Positions 25,267-34,067 of a stretch of 64,000 nt of DNA are shown one piece after another. The DNA comes from a bacterium (GTDB taxonomy: Bacteria; Sumerlaeota; Sumerlaeia; SLMS01; JAHLLQ01), in assembly GCA_020444065.1 (NCBI GenBank), contig JAHLLQ010000009.1, positions 62,001-126,000 of the forward strand, written 5' to 3'. Made by a program: the position numbers and the translations under genes. The notes beneath the pieces are model-generated. The model did not search any database, had not been told where the DNA came from, and saw only the letters and a list, made by a program, of their open reading frames with translations. Position 1 is the first letter of the stretch. Each line of letters starts with the position of its first letter.

Positions 25267-25683
25267 CTACTCCATCAATCGGCGGTGTTCGATTTTTAGG
25301 CAACGATCCATGACGACCTTCATTCCGGCCGCCTGTGCGATTTCGGCGGCTTCATCGTTCGCGATCGTCAACTGCAACCAGAAGACCTTGGCGCCGACGT
25401 CGGCGGCTTCTTTGGCGACTTCCGGTGTGTGTTCGCTACGGCGATAGACATTCACCATATCGATCGGCCCGGGTACTTCGGCCAGTGTCTTGTAGACCTC
25501 CTGGCCGAGCCACTCTCCGCCGCGAGGGTGCACCGGTAATATCTCGTAGCCGGCATCTTTCATTTCTTCCGAAACCTGATAGCTTGCGCGGTGTGGCTTC
25601 GGCGACAGACCAACCACGGCGATGCGCTTCGTGGTCTTCAGTATCTCGCGGACTTCTTCATCGGTTGGTTCGGTGTATGGCAT
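25267..25683 (-). CDS. CoA-binding domain protein (YccU type)
   Basis: A 138-residue Rossmann-fold protein of the CoA_binding_2 family: RIAVVGLSPKPHRASYQV, ILPVHPRGGEWLGQ, DMVNVYRRSEHTPEV and VFWLQLTIANDEAAEIAQAAG. Members bind CoA or acyl-CoA without a catalytic domain. AGGAGGAG lies directly upstream of the ATG at 25683; the longer frame has no such site. Its place between the acyl-CoA dehydrogenase and the B12/G-protein gene suggests a role in handling acyl-CoA in this pathway. Confidence 0.9.
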   Translation of the reverse strand: MPYTEPTDEEVREILKTTKRIAVVGLSPKPHRASYQVSEEMKDAGYEILPVHPRGGEWLGQEVYKTLAEVPGPIDMVNVYRRSEHTPEVAKEAADVGAKVFWLQLTIANDEAAEIAQAAGMKVVMDRCLKIEHRRLME

Positions 25684-25781
25684 GATCTCCTCCTGGATCG
25701 TTTGGACGGAATTTCGAGGAATTCCGTCGACCGCTCTCACCTAACCTGTCCGGCGAAGCTTGTCAAAGCGAAGGCGGATCG

Positions 25782-27551
25782 TCATTCCTCCGGCGCTGGC
25801 GCAAGCTCCGGCCACTCGCCTTCCAATTCGATAAGTGCGGCAGCCAGTGCGCGCTCGTGCTCGACGCGATTGATGGAGAGTACAAACAGCCGGCCGGCCG
25901 AGGCGATTTGCTCGGCAGCGGCTTCGGGCTCCATCACGGCGGCGAAGAGCGATTCGCTCTGGTTGCGCGTTTCGCGACCGGCATTGGCGACGGCCAGCAT
26001 CGCGGCGTGGTGGGCGAAGTCCTTCCAGCGCTGGTCGACGTCGTCGCGGGCGGCCATCTTCGCCGAGCGCATCGCGGCGCTGTCGGCCACGTATATCTGA
26101 ATCGCCATCTCGGCCAGCGCCGCCAGCAGTTCCTGCTCGTCGCGCAGCTTCTTCGGGTCGCCGAGCTTCGCCAGCACGGCTTCGACGGCGCGGGCGAAGA
26201 CCTGGCGCAGTTCCTCGACGACGGCCGCCAGGCGATCGCCGCTCTCGACCTTACGGGCGCGGATCTGGTCGACGACCGATTCCTTTACGCTTCGCCGCAT
26301 GATGCTGTTCACGACCACCATGCGGTTGATCTCGTTGGTTCCCTCATACAGGCGGGACACGCGAACATCGCGATAGTTCCGCGCCACGGGGTACTCCTCG
26401 CAGAAGCCGTAGCCGCCGAGCATCTGGACGGCGTGATCGGCGACTCGGGTGGCGCCTTCGGTCAGGAAGATCTTCGCGATGGCGCACTCGACGTTGAATT
26501 CTTCGCTGGCGTGGCGCTTGGCGGCTTGCTTGCCCTCGGCCGGCGCCAGGATCTCGACCGTGTCTTCGATCAGGCGCGACGTGCGGTAGGCGATCGCCTC
26601 TCCGGCGAAGATCAGCGCGGCGCAGTCGGCGATCTTCTGGCGGATCATCCCGAAGCTGACCAGCGGTTGGCCGAACTGCTTTCGTTCCATGCCGTAGCGG
26701 ATTGCCTCGCGGAGGGCCCGCTTGTTCGCGCCGAGCATCGTAGCGCCCAGCTTCAGCCGGCCCAGATTCAGCATATTGAGAGCGATCTTGTGCCCGCGGC
26801 CGATGTCGCCCAGGCGGGCGCTGTCGGGGACTCGGACGTTTTCGAGCTTCAGTCCGCACGTTGAGGAGCCCTTGATGCCCATCTTGTCTTCTTCATCAAG
26901 GACGCTGAAGCCCTCCGCTTCGCGTGGAACCAGGAAGGCCGTCAGCTTGTTGCCGTCGACCTGGGCAAAGACCGTGTAGAGACCGGCCCAGGCGGCGTTG
27001 GTGATGAACTGCTTCGTGCCGTTCAGGATCCAATGGTCCCCATCGCGGACGGCGGTCGTCTTAGCGGACAGGGCGTCGGAGCCGCTTGAAGGCTCGGTCA
27101 GCGCGTAGGCGCCGATGACCGAGGCGTCGGCCAGCCCGGGCAGGTGCGCGGCGCGCTGCTCCTCCGTGCCGTACGTCATCGTGGGCTGCATGCCGATGCC
27201 CTGCTGGACCATGGCGGCGACCCCAAAGGACCCGGCACGGCCGAGTTCCTCGATCATGGCGATGGCCGAGAAGATCCCAAGCCCCAGTCCGCCGAATTCC
27301 TCCTCGACTTCGGCCATGAAGAGGCCGATTTCGCCAAACTGGCGAAGGAGGTCCGGCGCGTGTGCGTCACGATCCTCGTCCAGCTCGTGCAGGCGAGGGA
27401 CGACTTCGCCTTCCAGAAAGGCACGGACGGCTTCCTGGAGTTCCCTCTGTTCACTGGACTTATCTTCGGGAAATCCCGCGTCCTGGGGGGAGATGACGTG
27501 GGTCAGGAAGCTGATGCCGGGCTGTTGTGTCTTCTTATCCATCACGGACAT
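25782..27551 (-). CDS. Acyl-CoA dehydrogenase with C-terminal extension
   Basis: An FAD-dependent acyl-CoA dehydrogenase of 589 residues, longer than the usual ~380 and closer to the VLCAD/ACAD9 layout. Core motifs: YALTEPSSGSDALS (FAD/substrate loop), WILNGTKQFITNA, MLGGYGFCEEYPVARNYRD and the catalytic-base region RLYEGTNEINR. Residues 430-589 form an extra helical domain. It begins the minus-strand acyl-CoA cluster. The first ATG is only 1 nt from AGGAG, so the ATG at 27551 is preferred. Confidence 0.92.
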   Translation of the reverse strand: MSVMDKKTQQPGISFLTHVISPQDAGFPEDKSSEQRELQEAVRAFLEGEVVPRLHELDEDRDAHAPDLLRQFGEIGLFMAEVEEEFGGLGLGIFSAIAMIEELGRAGSFGVAAMVQQGIGMQPTMTYGTEEQRAAHLPGLADASVIGAYALTEPSSGSDALSAKTTAVRDGDHWILNGTKQFITNAAWAGLYTVFAQVDGNKLTAFLVPREAEGFSVLDEEDKMGIKGSSTCGLKLENVRVPDSARLGDIGRGHKIALNMLNLGRLKLGATMLGANKRALREAIRYGMERKQFGQPLVSFGMIRQKIADCAALIFAGEAIAYRTSRLIEDTVEILAPAEGKQAAKRHASEEFNVECAIAKIFLTEGATRVADHAVQMLGGYGFCEEYPVARNYRDVRVSRLYEGTNEINRMVVVNSIMRRSVKESVVDQIRARKVESGDRLAAVVEELRQVFARAVEAVLAKLGDPKKLRDEQELLAALAEMAIQIYVADSAAMRSAKMAARDDVDQRWKDFAHHAAMLAVANAGRETRNQSESLFAAVMEPEAAAEQIASAGRLFVLSINRVEHERALAAALIELEGEWPELAPAPEE

Positions 27552-27907
27552 GGCGACCATACTCCTGGGGTGGGGTCACGGTAGTGTCATAAGCGAATAA
27601 GAGGAAGACGCAAGACCCGGTCCCATCGTGGATCGGTCCAAAACCGGGATTCTGGGCACATTTTCGAGCCGAGAGGTGCCGAAATCGTGGCGGAAATGCC
27701 GGTGGGGGAGCGCGGCCGAATCGCCACCCACGATAAGGTCGAGAGGCCCGGCTCTTTTTCCCTTGGTCCCCGGGTGTCATAGGTGCCAAAGTGCCCGCCC
27801 CCAGCACTTTTTCGTTGCGATTCCGGGACGAAGAGGGCTTGGGAAGAGAATTGCCCCGCGGCTTGGTTAGCCGCAGGGAGACTTTTGCCCCCGGAGAGGA
27901 ACGCTTA
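27552..27907. other. Intergenic region between divergent operons
   Basis: 356 bp between the acyl-CoA dehydrogenase (minus) and the Yej-like transporter operon (plus). It must hold promoters for both. A G+C-rich block at 27690-27790 includes a CCCGGGTGTCATAGG segment, but I see no clear operator or terminator. Confidence 0.4.
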
Positions 27908-28966
27908 GTGAAGTCCCGTTCGGCAGCGCTCAGAACTTACATTCTCCGGCGCATCATGCTTATGGTTCCGACCTTTATCGGAATCACTCTTTTTACCTTC
28001 GTGCTTTGTCAGTTTGTGCCCGGTGGCCCCATCGACCAGATGCGGATGCGCATGGCCGGTGCCACCGAACAGGGCGAAGTCGGCGGCGGTGGCCAGCACG
28101 GCAACCAGTCTGGCGGAGTGATGTCCCTGCCTCCGGAGCAGTTGAAGATTCTGGAGAAATACTACGGCTTCGACAAACCGATTCCGATGCGGTACCTGAC
28201 CTGGCTGTGGAACATCGTCAAACTCGACCTCGGCACGTCTTACCGCTATACCCAACCGGTCATCAAGATCATCGGCGATCGGCTGCCAGTCTCGATCTAT
28301 TACGGTTTCATTACAACGGTCTTTGTCTACCTGATCTGTATACCACTCGGCATTGTGAAGGCGATCAAACACCGCACGGTGGTCGATAACACGACCTCGC
28401 TGCTGATCTTCGCCGGCTATGCTGTTCCAGGGTATGCCCTTGGGGCCGTGCTGATTGTGCTGTTTGCGGTTAAGAAGGAGTGGTTCCCGCTCGGTGGATT
28501 CCACAGCGAGGGGTTCGCCGATTTCAGCATGGGTAAGAAGATTATCGACACCATTCATCACTCCATCCTGCCGCTGATCTGTTACCTGATTGGCTCGTTC
28601 GCCGTGATGACGATGTTGATGAAGAATTCGCTGATGGAGAACATGGGTGCCGACTACGTGAAGACCGCGTTGGCAAAGGGACTGACTTGGCCGCGCGCCG
28701 TGTTCGGACATGCCGTGCGCAACTCGTTGATTCCGCTGGCGACCAGTTTCGGCAACAATATCAGTATCATCCTGGTCGGGTCCGTTCTGATCGAGACGGT
28801 CTTCAATATCCCCGGCATCGGCAAGTTGCTCATCACTGCCATCGAGGCGCGCGACTACCCGATCGTTCTCGGCATGACCGTGATCAGTTCGATCCTGATG
28901 CTGCTGGGCAACCTGCTGTCCGATATCTGTGTGGCATTCGTTGATCCCCGGGTGAGGTTTGAATAA
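27908..28966 (+). CDS. Peptide ABC transporter permease (YejB-like)
   Basis: A 352-residue inner-membrane permease, first gene of a five-gene importer. It opens TYILRRIMLMVPTFIGITL and carries FVPGGPIDQM near residue 37, as in YejB. Then come a long loop with a Gly/Gln-rich insert and KYYGFDKP, and the permease EAA-type loop (YVKTALAKGLTWPRAVFGH). The GTG at 27908 is chosen: AGGA sits 7 nt upstream and the protein then has the normal YejB N terminus; the longer frame has none. Confidence 0.92.
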   Translation: MKSRSAALRTYILRRIMLMVPTFIGITLFTFVLCQFVPGGPIDQMRMRMAGATEQGEVGGGGQHGNQSGGVMSLPPEQLKILEKYYGFDKPIPMRYLTWLWNIVKLDLGTSYRYTQPVIKIIGDRLPVSIYYGFITTVFVYLICIPLGIVKAIKHRTVVDNTTSLLIFAGYAVPGYALGAVLIVLFAVKKEWFPLGGFHSEGFADFSMGKKIIDTIHHSILPLICYLIGSFAVMTMLMKNSLMENMGADYVKTALAKGLTWPRAVFGHAVRNSLIPLATSFGNNISIILVGSVLIETVFNIPGIGKLLITAIEARDYPIVLGMTVISSILMLLGNLLSDICVAFVDPRVRFE

Positions 28967-28969
28967 GGG

Positions 28970-30061
28970 ATGAGGAAGCTCTTTCGACTGAACCCGATCA
29001 CGCAGCGCCGTATCCAGCGTTTCCGGCGCATCAAGCGTGGATATTACTCGCTGATTATTCTCCTGATCGCCGTTTTCATCTCGCTGTTCTCGGAGATGAT
29101 CGCCAATAGCCGAGCCATCGTTATTTCCCACGAAGGGAAGATCGCCTTCCCCGGCATGATGCACGTGTTGCAGAATGGGAAGATCCTCCCCATGTATCAG
29201 TTCGGCCAGACCGACGAATGGGGATTCGACGATCAGGGCGAAACGGACTACCGCCGCCTTCAACAGCAATGGAAGGAGGAGGGCTCCGACAGTTGGATGA
29301 TCATGCCGCCGGTCCCCTGGAATCCCTACGAGTCGGATTTCGGTTACGATGCCCCTCCGCCAAACGCTCCGGATTCCAAGCACTTGCTCGGCACGGATTC
29401 TCAGGGCCGCGATGTGTTCGCGCGCCTGCTGTACGGATTCCGCGTGTCGATCTTCTTTGCGCTGGCGCTGGTTGCATGCGGCCAGTTCGTCGGCACAGTG
29501 ATCGGGTGTCTCCAGGGATATATTGGACATTGGTTTGATATTTTTTCGCAGCGCATCATCGAAATCTGGTCGACCATCCCGTTCCTGTACGTCGTGATCA
29601 TCATGGCGGCGATCTTCCGGCCGTCGTTCTGGTCGCTTATCCTGATCATGGGCATTTTCCAGTGGATCACGATCACGTTCTACATGCGTACAGAAATGTA
29701 CCGTGAGAAGACCAAAGAATATTGCCTGGCTGCTAAGTCTTATGGTGCCAGCCATGCGCGCATTATCTTCAAGCACCTGCTGCCGAACTGCCTGACGCCG
29801 CTCGTGACGTTCACGCCGTTTGCCATCGTGGGCGCGATCGGCGCGTTGACAGGCCTTGATTATCTCGGCTACGGCCTGCCGCCTCCGACGGCCAGTTGGG
29901 GTGAAATGATCCAGCAGGCCCTTCGTCCAGAGAATCGCGATGCGATCTGGCTGACGCTTTCGCCGTTCTTTGCTATCGCATTCACGCTCATTCTGGTCAC
30001 TTTAATCGGCGAAGCTGTTCGAGAAGCCTTCGACCCCAAACAATACGCGAAGTACAAATAA
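28970..30061 (+). CDS. Peptide ABC transporter permease (YejE-like)
   Basis: A 363-residue second permease with one N-terminal membrane helix, a large periplasmic loop (residues 50-140) and a five-helix core. Diagnostic segments: HLLGTDSQGRDVFARLLYGFRVSI (family loop, shown in part), the EAA loop (YCLAAKSYGASHARIIFKH) and DYLGYGLPPPTASWGEM. It starts 3 bp after the YejB-like stop. YejE proteins have the same long periplasmic insert, which separates this transporter from OppC/DppC. Confidence 0.92.
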   Translation: MRKLFRLNPITQRRIQRFRRIKRGYYSLIILLIAVFISLFSEMIANSRAIVISHEGKIAFPGMMHVLQNGKILPMYQFGQTDEWGFDDQGETDYRRLQQQWKEEGSDSWMIMPPVPWNPYESDFGYDAPPPNAPDSKHLLGTDSQGRDVFARLLYGFRVSIFFALALVACGQFVGTVIGCLQGYIGHWFDIFSQRIIEIWSTIPFLYVVIIMAAIFRPSFWSLILIMGIFQWITITFYMRTEMYREKTKEYCLAAKSYGASHARIIFKHLLPNCLTPLVTFTPFAIVGAIGALTGLDYLGYGLPPPTASWGEMIQQALRPENRDAIWLTLSPFFAIAFTLILVTLIGEAVREAFDPKQYAKYK

Positions 30062-30079
30062 CTCGCGAGGAGAGGTTTT

Positions 30080-31978
30080 ATGCTCAAAATCCGCCATTTG
30101 TTGACATTCGCGACGCTGCTCGCCCTGTTCGTGGTTCCAGCGTACGCGCAGGACGAAGAGGCTGCTTCGACCGATGAGACGTCGGCCGAGGAAGCCCAGC
30201 CCGCCCAGGAAACCTTCCCGCTCAGCCCTGAAATGGCCCCCGAGGACATCGACTGGCAAACGAACTACGACGATCCGCCGATCGGCGATCCGGCTGCTCT
30301 CAAGGGCGGCACGTTCTTCACCTACATGGACGACTATCCGCTGACGTTCCGTCTGATGGGGCCGAACTCCAACGACTCGTTTGCCGGTTGGAACCGCTCC
30401 TTCACGATGGACTTTGCGCTCGTTGCCCGTCACCCCGAGACGGACAACTACATTCCCTGGCTGGCCACCCATTGGGCCGTCATGGATGACAACCGCACAG
30501 TGTACTACAAGCTGGATTCCGACGCGAAGTGGAGCGATGGCGTCCCGGTGACGGCGAAGGATGTGGTCTTCGCCTGGGAGATGTTCAAGAGCCCGTACAT
30601 CGTCGACCCCTTCTACAATCAGTACGCGAACGACTACTATGAGGAAGTGAAGGCGATCGATGATCATGTCGTGAAGATCGTCGGCCGGCGTCCGAGTTGG
30701 CGCCCCCTGGCGGACTACAATCTGTTCGCCATGCCCGCCCACTTCTACACACTCGACGACAATTACGTGAACGATTACAACAACAAGTACCCGATCGTCG
30801 TCGGTCCCTACCATATCACGGCCGCGGAGTCGGGCAAGAAGGTCGTCTTCAGCCGCATCAAGGATTGGTGGGGCAAGGACAAGCACTACTGGAAAGGTAT
30901 GTGGAACGCGGATGAGATCGTCATCAAGGTCATCCCGGTGGAGCGTGCGCTGGATTACTTCCAGAAGGGCGAGCTATCCTTCTACACGGTGACGACGGCT
31001 GCGATCTGGGCCGAGAAGCTGGAGAAGGACAACTTCCCGCCATTCGGCGACGGCTGGGTTCACAAGAAGCGTGAGTTCGTCGAGGTTCCCTCGGGCATCT
31101 ACGGCCTGAACATGAACCTCTCCGTCCCCATCTTCCAGAATAAGCACTTCCGCAAAGCGCTGCAGTATCTCTTCAACTTCGACGAGTTGAATCAGAAGTT
31201 GATGTACAACGCCTACTACCGTCAGGTTTCTGCGTTCGAGGGCACGGAGTACGAGAACAAGGACCTGAAGCCTTACGGCTTCGATCCCAAGAAGGCCCGC
31301 GAGGAACTGATCAAGGCCGGATATGTAAAGCGCGGCCAGGACGGTATCTTCATCAACAAGGACACGGGACAACGCGCCAGCTTCGAGCTGATTTACGGCT
31401 CGAAGTCGATGGAACGCCACATGACGGTCATCAAGGAAGGTTACAAGAAGTTCGGCATCGAAGTGAACCTCAAGGTTCTTTCGCCCGCGACGGCCTTCGA
31501 GTACGGCCTGGAGCGCAAGTTCGAGATGATCATGACGGGCCGCACCGCCGGCTTCTATCCGAGCCCGTACCAGTACTTCAGCAGCGAATTCGTCAAGACG
31601 ACCAACAACAACAACATCTGGGGCTTCGGCAGCCCGGAGACGGATAAGCTGATCGATGTCTACCGCTTCGACATGGACAAGCAGAAGCGCATGGACGCGA
31701 TGCACAAGCTCGATGAGATTATCCAGGACGAGGCGTTCTACATTCCCTTCTGGGATGCGCCGTATATCCGTTTCATGTACTGGGATAACCTGTGCTTCCC
31801 GGAAGGCTACTTCCCGCGCCGCACGGAGCAGTACACCGACTGGGCAGTCTACTGGATCGACCCGGACAAAGAAGCTCGCCTGAAGGAAGCGATGCAGGCG
31901 GGAACGAAGCTTCCGTTCGACAGCGTCATCGACGTGGATCCTTACGGATTGCAGGCGCAGTATTCCACGAAGGAATAA
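30080..31978 (+). CDS. Extracellular peptide-binding protein, family 5 (YejA-like)
   Basis: A 632-residue periplasmic solute-binding protein. The signal peptide (LLALFVVPAYA) is followed by an acidic, Ala-rich linker. The SBP_5 core includes ADYNLFAMPAH, WSDGVPVTAKDVVFAWE, IVVGPYHI, the GIYGLNMNL strand and HFRKALQYLFNFDELNQKL. It delivers oligopeptides or peptide-like compounds to the YejBE-type permease. AGGAGAGG lies upstream of the ATG. Confidence 0.93.
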   Translation: MLKIRHLLTFATLLALFVVPAYAQDEEAASTDETSAEEAQPAQETFPLSPEMAPEDIDWQTNYDDPPIGDPAALKGGTFFTYMDDYPLTFRLMGPNSNDSFAGWNRSFTMDFALVARHPETDNYIPWLATHWAVMDDNRTVYYKLDSDAKWSDGVPVTAKDVVFAWEMFKSPYIVDPFYNQYANDYYEEVKAIDDHVVKIVGRRPSWRPLADYNLFAMPAHFYTLDDNYVNDYNNKYPIVVGPYHITAAESGKKVVFSRIKDWWGKDKHYWKGMWNADEIVIKVIPVERALDYFQKGELSFYTVTTAAIWAEKLEKDNFPPFGDGWVHKKREFVEVPSGIYGLNMNLSVPIFQNKHFRKALQYLFNFDELNQKLMYNAYYRQVSAFEGTEYENKDLKPYGFDPKKAREELIKAGYVKRGQDGIFINKDTGQRASFELIYGSKSMERHMTVIKEGYKKFGIEVNLKVLSPATAFEYGLERKFEMIMTGRTAGFYPSPYQYFSSEFVKTTNNNNIWGFGSPETDKLIDVYRFDMDKQKRMDAMHKLDEIIQDEAFYIPFWDAPYIRFMYWDNLCFPEGYFPRRTEQYTDWAVYWIDPDKEARLKEAMQAGTKLPFDSVIDVDPYGLQAQYSTKE

Positions 31979-31990
31979 CGAGGAACCGAA

Positions 31991-33003
31991 TTGGCACTGC
32001 TTGAGATCAATGACCTGCAGGTCGCATTCACGACCGAAGCGGGAACGCTGAAGGCCGTCGACGGGGTGACGTTGTCGGTGGATTCGCGCCGCACCTTGGG
32101 TGTCGTGGGCGAGTCCGGCTGTGGCAAGAGCGTGACAGCCATGTCGATCCTTCGGCTGATTCCGAATCCGCCGGGAGAAATCGTCGGCGGTCAGATCCTG
32201 TGGAAGGGCGACGACATCCTGTCGCTCGAGCAGAGCCAGATGCCGTCCATTCGCGGCAAAGAGATCTCGATGATCTTCCAGGATCCGATGGCTTCTCTGA
32301 ACCCGGTCTACACGGTGGAGAAGCAGCTCGGCGAAGTGCTGAAGCTGCGTTTCGGCCTGAAGAAAAAAGAAGCTCGCGAGCGCTCGATCAAGATGCTCGA
32401 AACGGTTGGCCTGTCCGAACCTGAGAAGCGCGTGACGCAATACCCGCACGAACTCAGCGGCGGTATGAAGCAGCGCATCATGATCGCGATGGCATTGCTT
32501 TGCGAACCGGATCTGTTGATCGCCGACGAACCGACGACGGCGCTCGACGTGACGATCCAGGCGCAGATTCTTCACCTGATGAAGGAACTGCAGAAGGAAT
32601 TCGGCACGGCCATTATCCTGATTACGCACGACATGGCGGTCGTGGCGGAAACCTGCGACGACGTTGTCGTGATGTATGCTGGCCGGGTTGTGGAGTCTGC
32701 TCCGGTCGCGGAGTTGTTCGAGGCCAATCGCCATCCCTACACACGCGGTCTGCTGGAGAGCATCCCCGGCACCGGCCACACACGCGATGGCGGACTGCCG
32801 ACGATCGAAGGCACGGTACCATCATTACTTCGGCCGCCGAAGGGTTGCCGCTTCGCGGAACGTTGCACCCGCTGCAAGGCGTTGCCCGAAGCCGATCAGA
32901 AGCGCTGCGTCGAGGAAGACCCGCGGTTGCGCGAGCTTTCCGGGAATCACAGCGTGGCGTGTCACTTCCCGCTTGAAGTCAATGAGCCCGCGGAGGTGGC
33001 ACA

Positions 33004-33007
<4 letters not shown>
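31991..33007 (+). CDS. Peptide ABC transporter ATPase (OppD/DppD type)
   Basis: A 338-residue ATP-binding subunit: Walker [10 protein letters not shown]-loop MIFQDPMASLNP, signature LSGGMKQR, Walker B LLIADEPTTALD and H-loop THDM. The C-terminal OppD/F extension carries a four-Cys pattern (GCRFAERCTRCKALP, later C), which in related DppD proteins holds an Fe-S cluster. It starts with TTG 12 bp after the binding-protein stop, with GAGGA upstream. E. coli YejF joins both ATPases; here they are separate. Confidence 0.93.
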
Positions 33008-34011
<1,004 letters not shown>

Positions 34012-34020
34012 TAACAAATA

Positions 34021-34044
34021 CCGGCCCCAAACGGGGCCGGTTTT
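34021..34044 (+). terminator. Rho-independent terminator of the Yej-like operon
   Basis: CCGGCCCC - AAA C - GGGGCCGG stem with a TTTT tract, 9 bp after the last ATPase stop. Confidence 0.9.
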
Positions 34045-34067
34045 CATTTAGAGTTTGTGGTAGAGAG

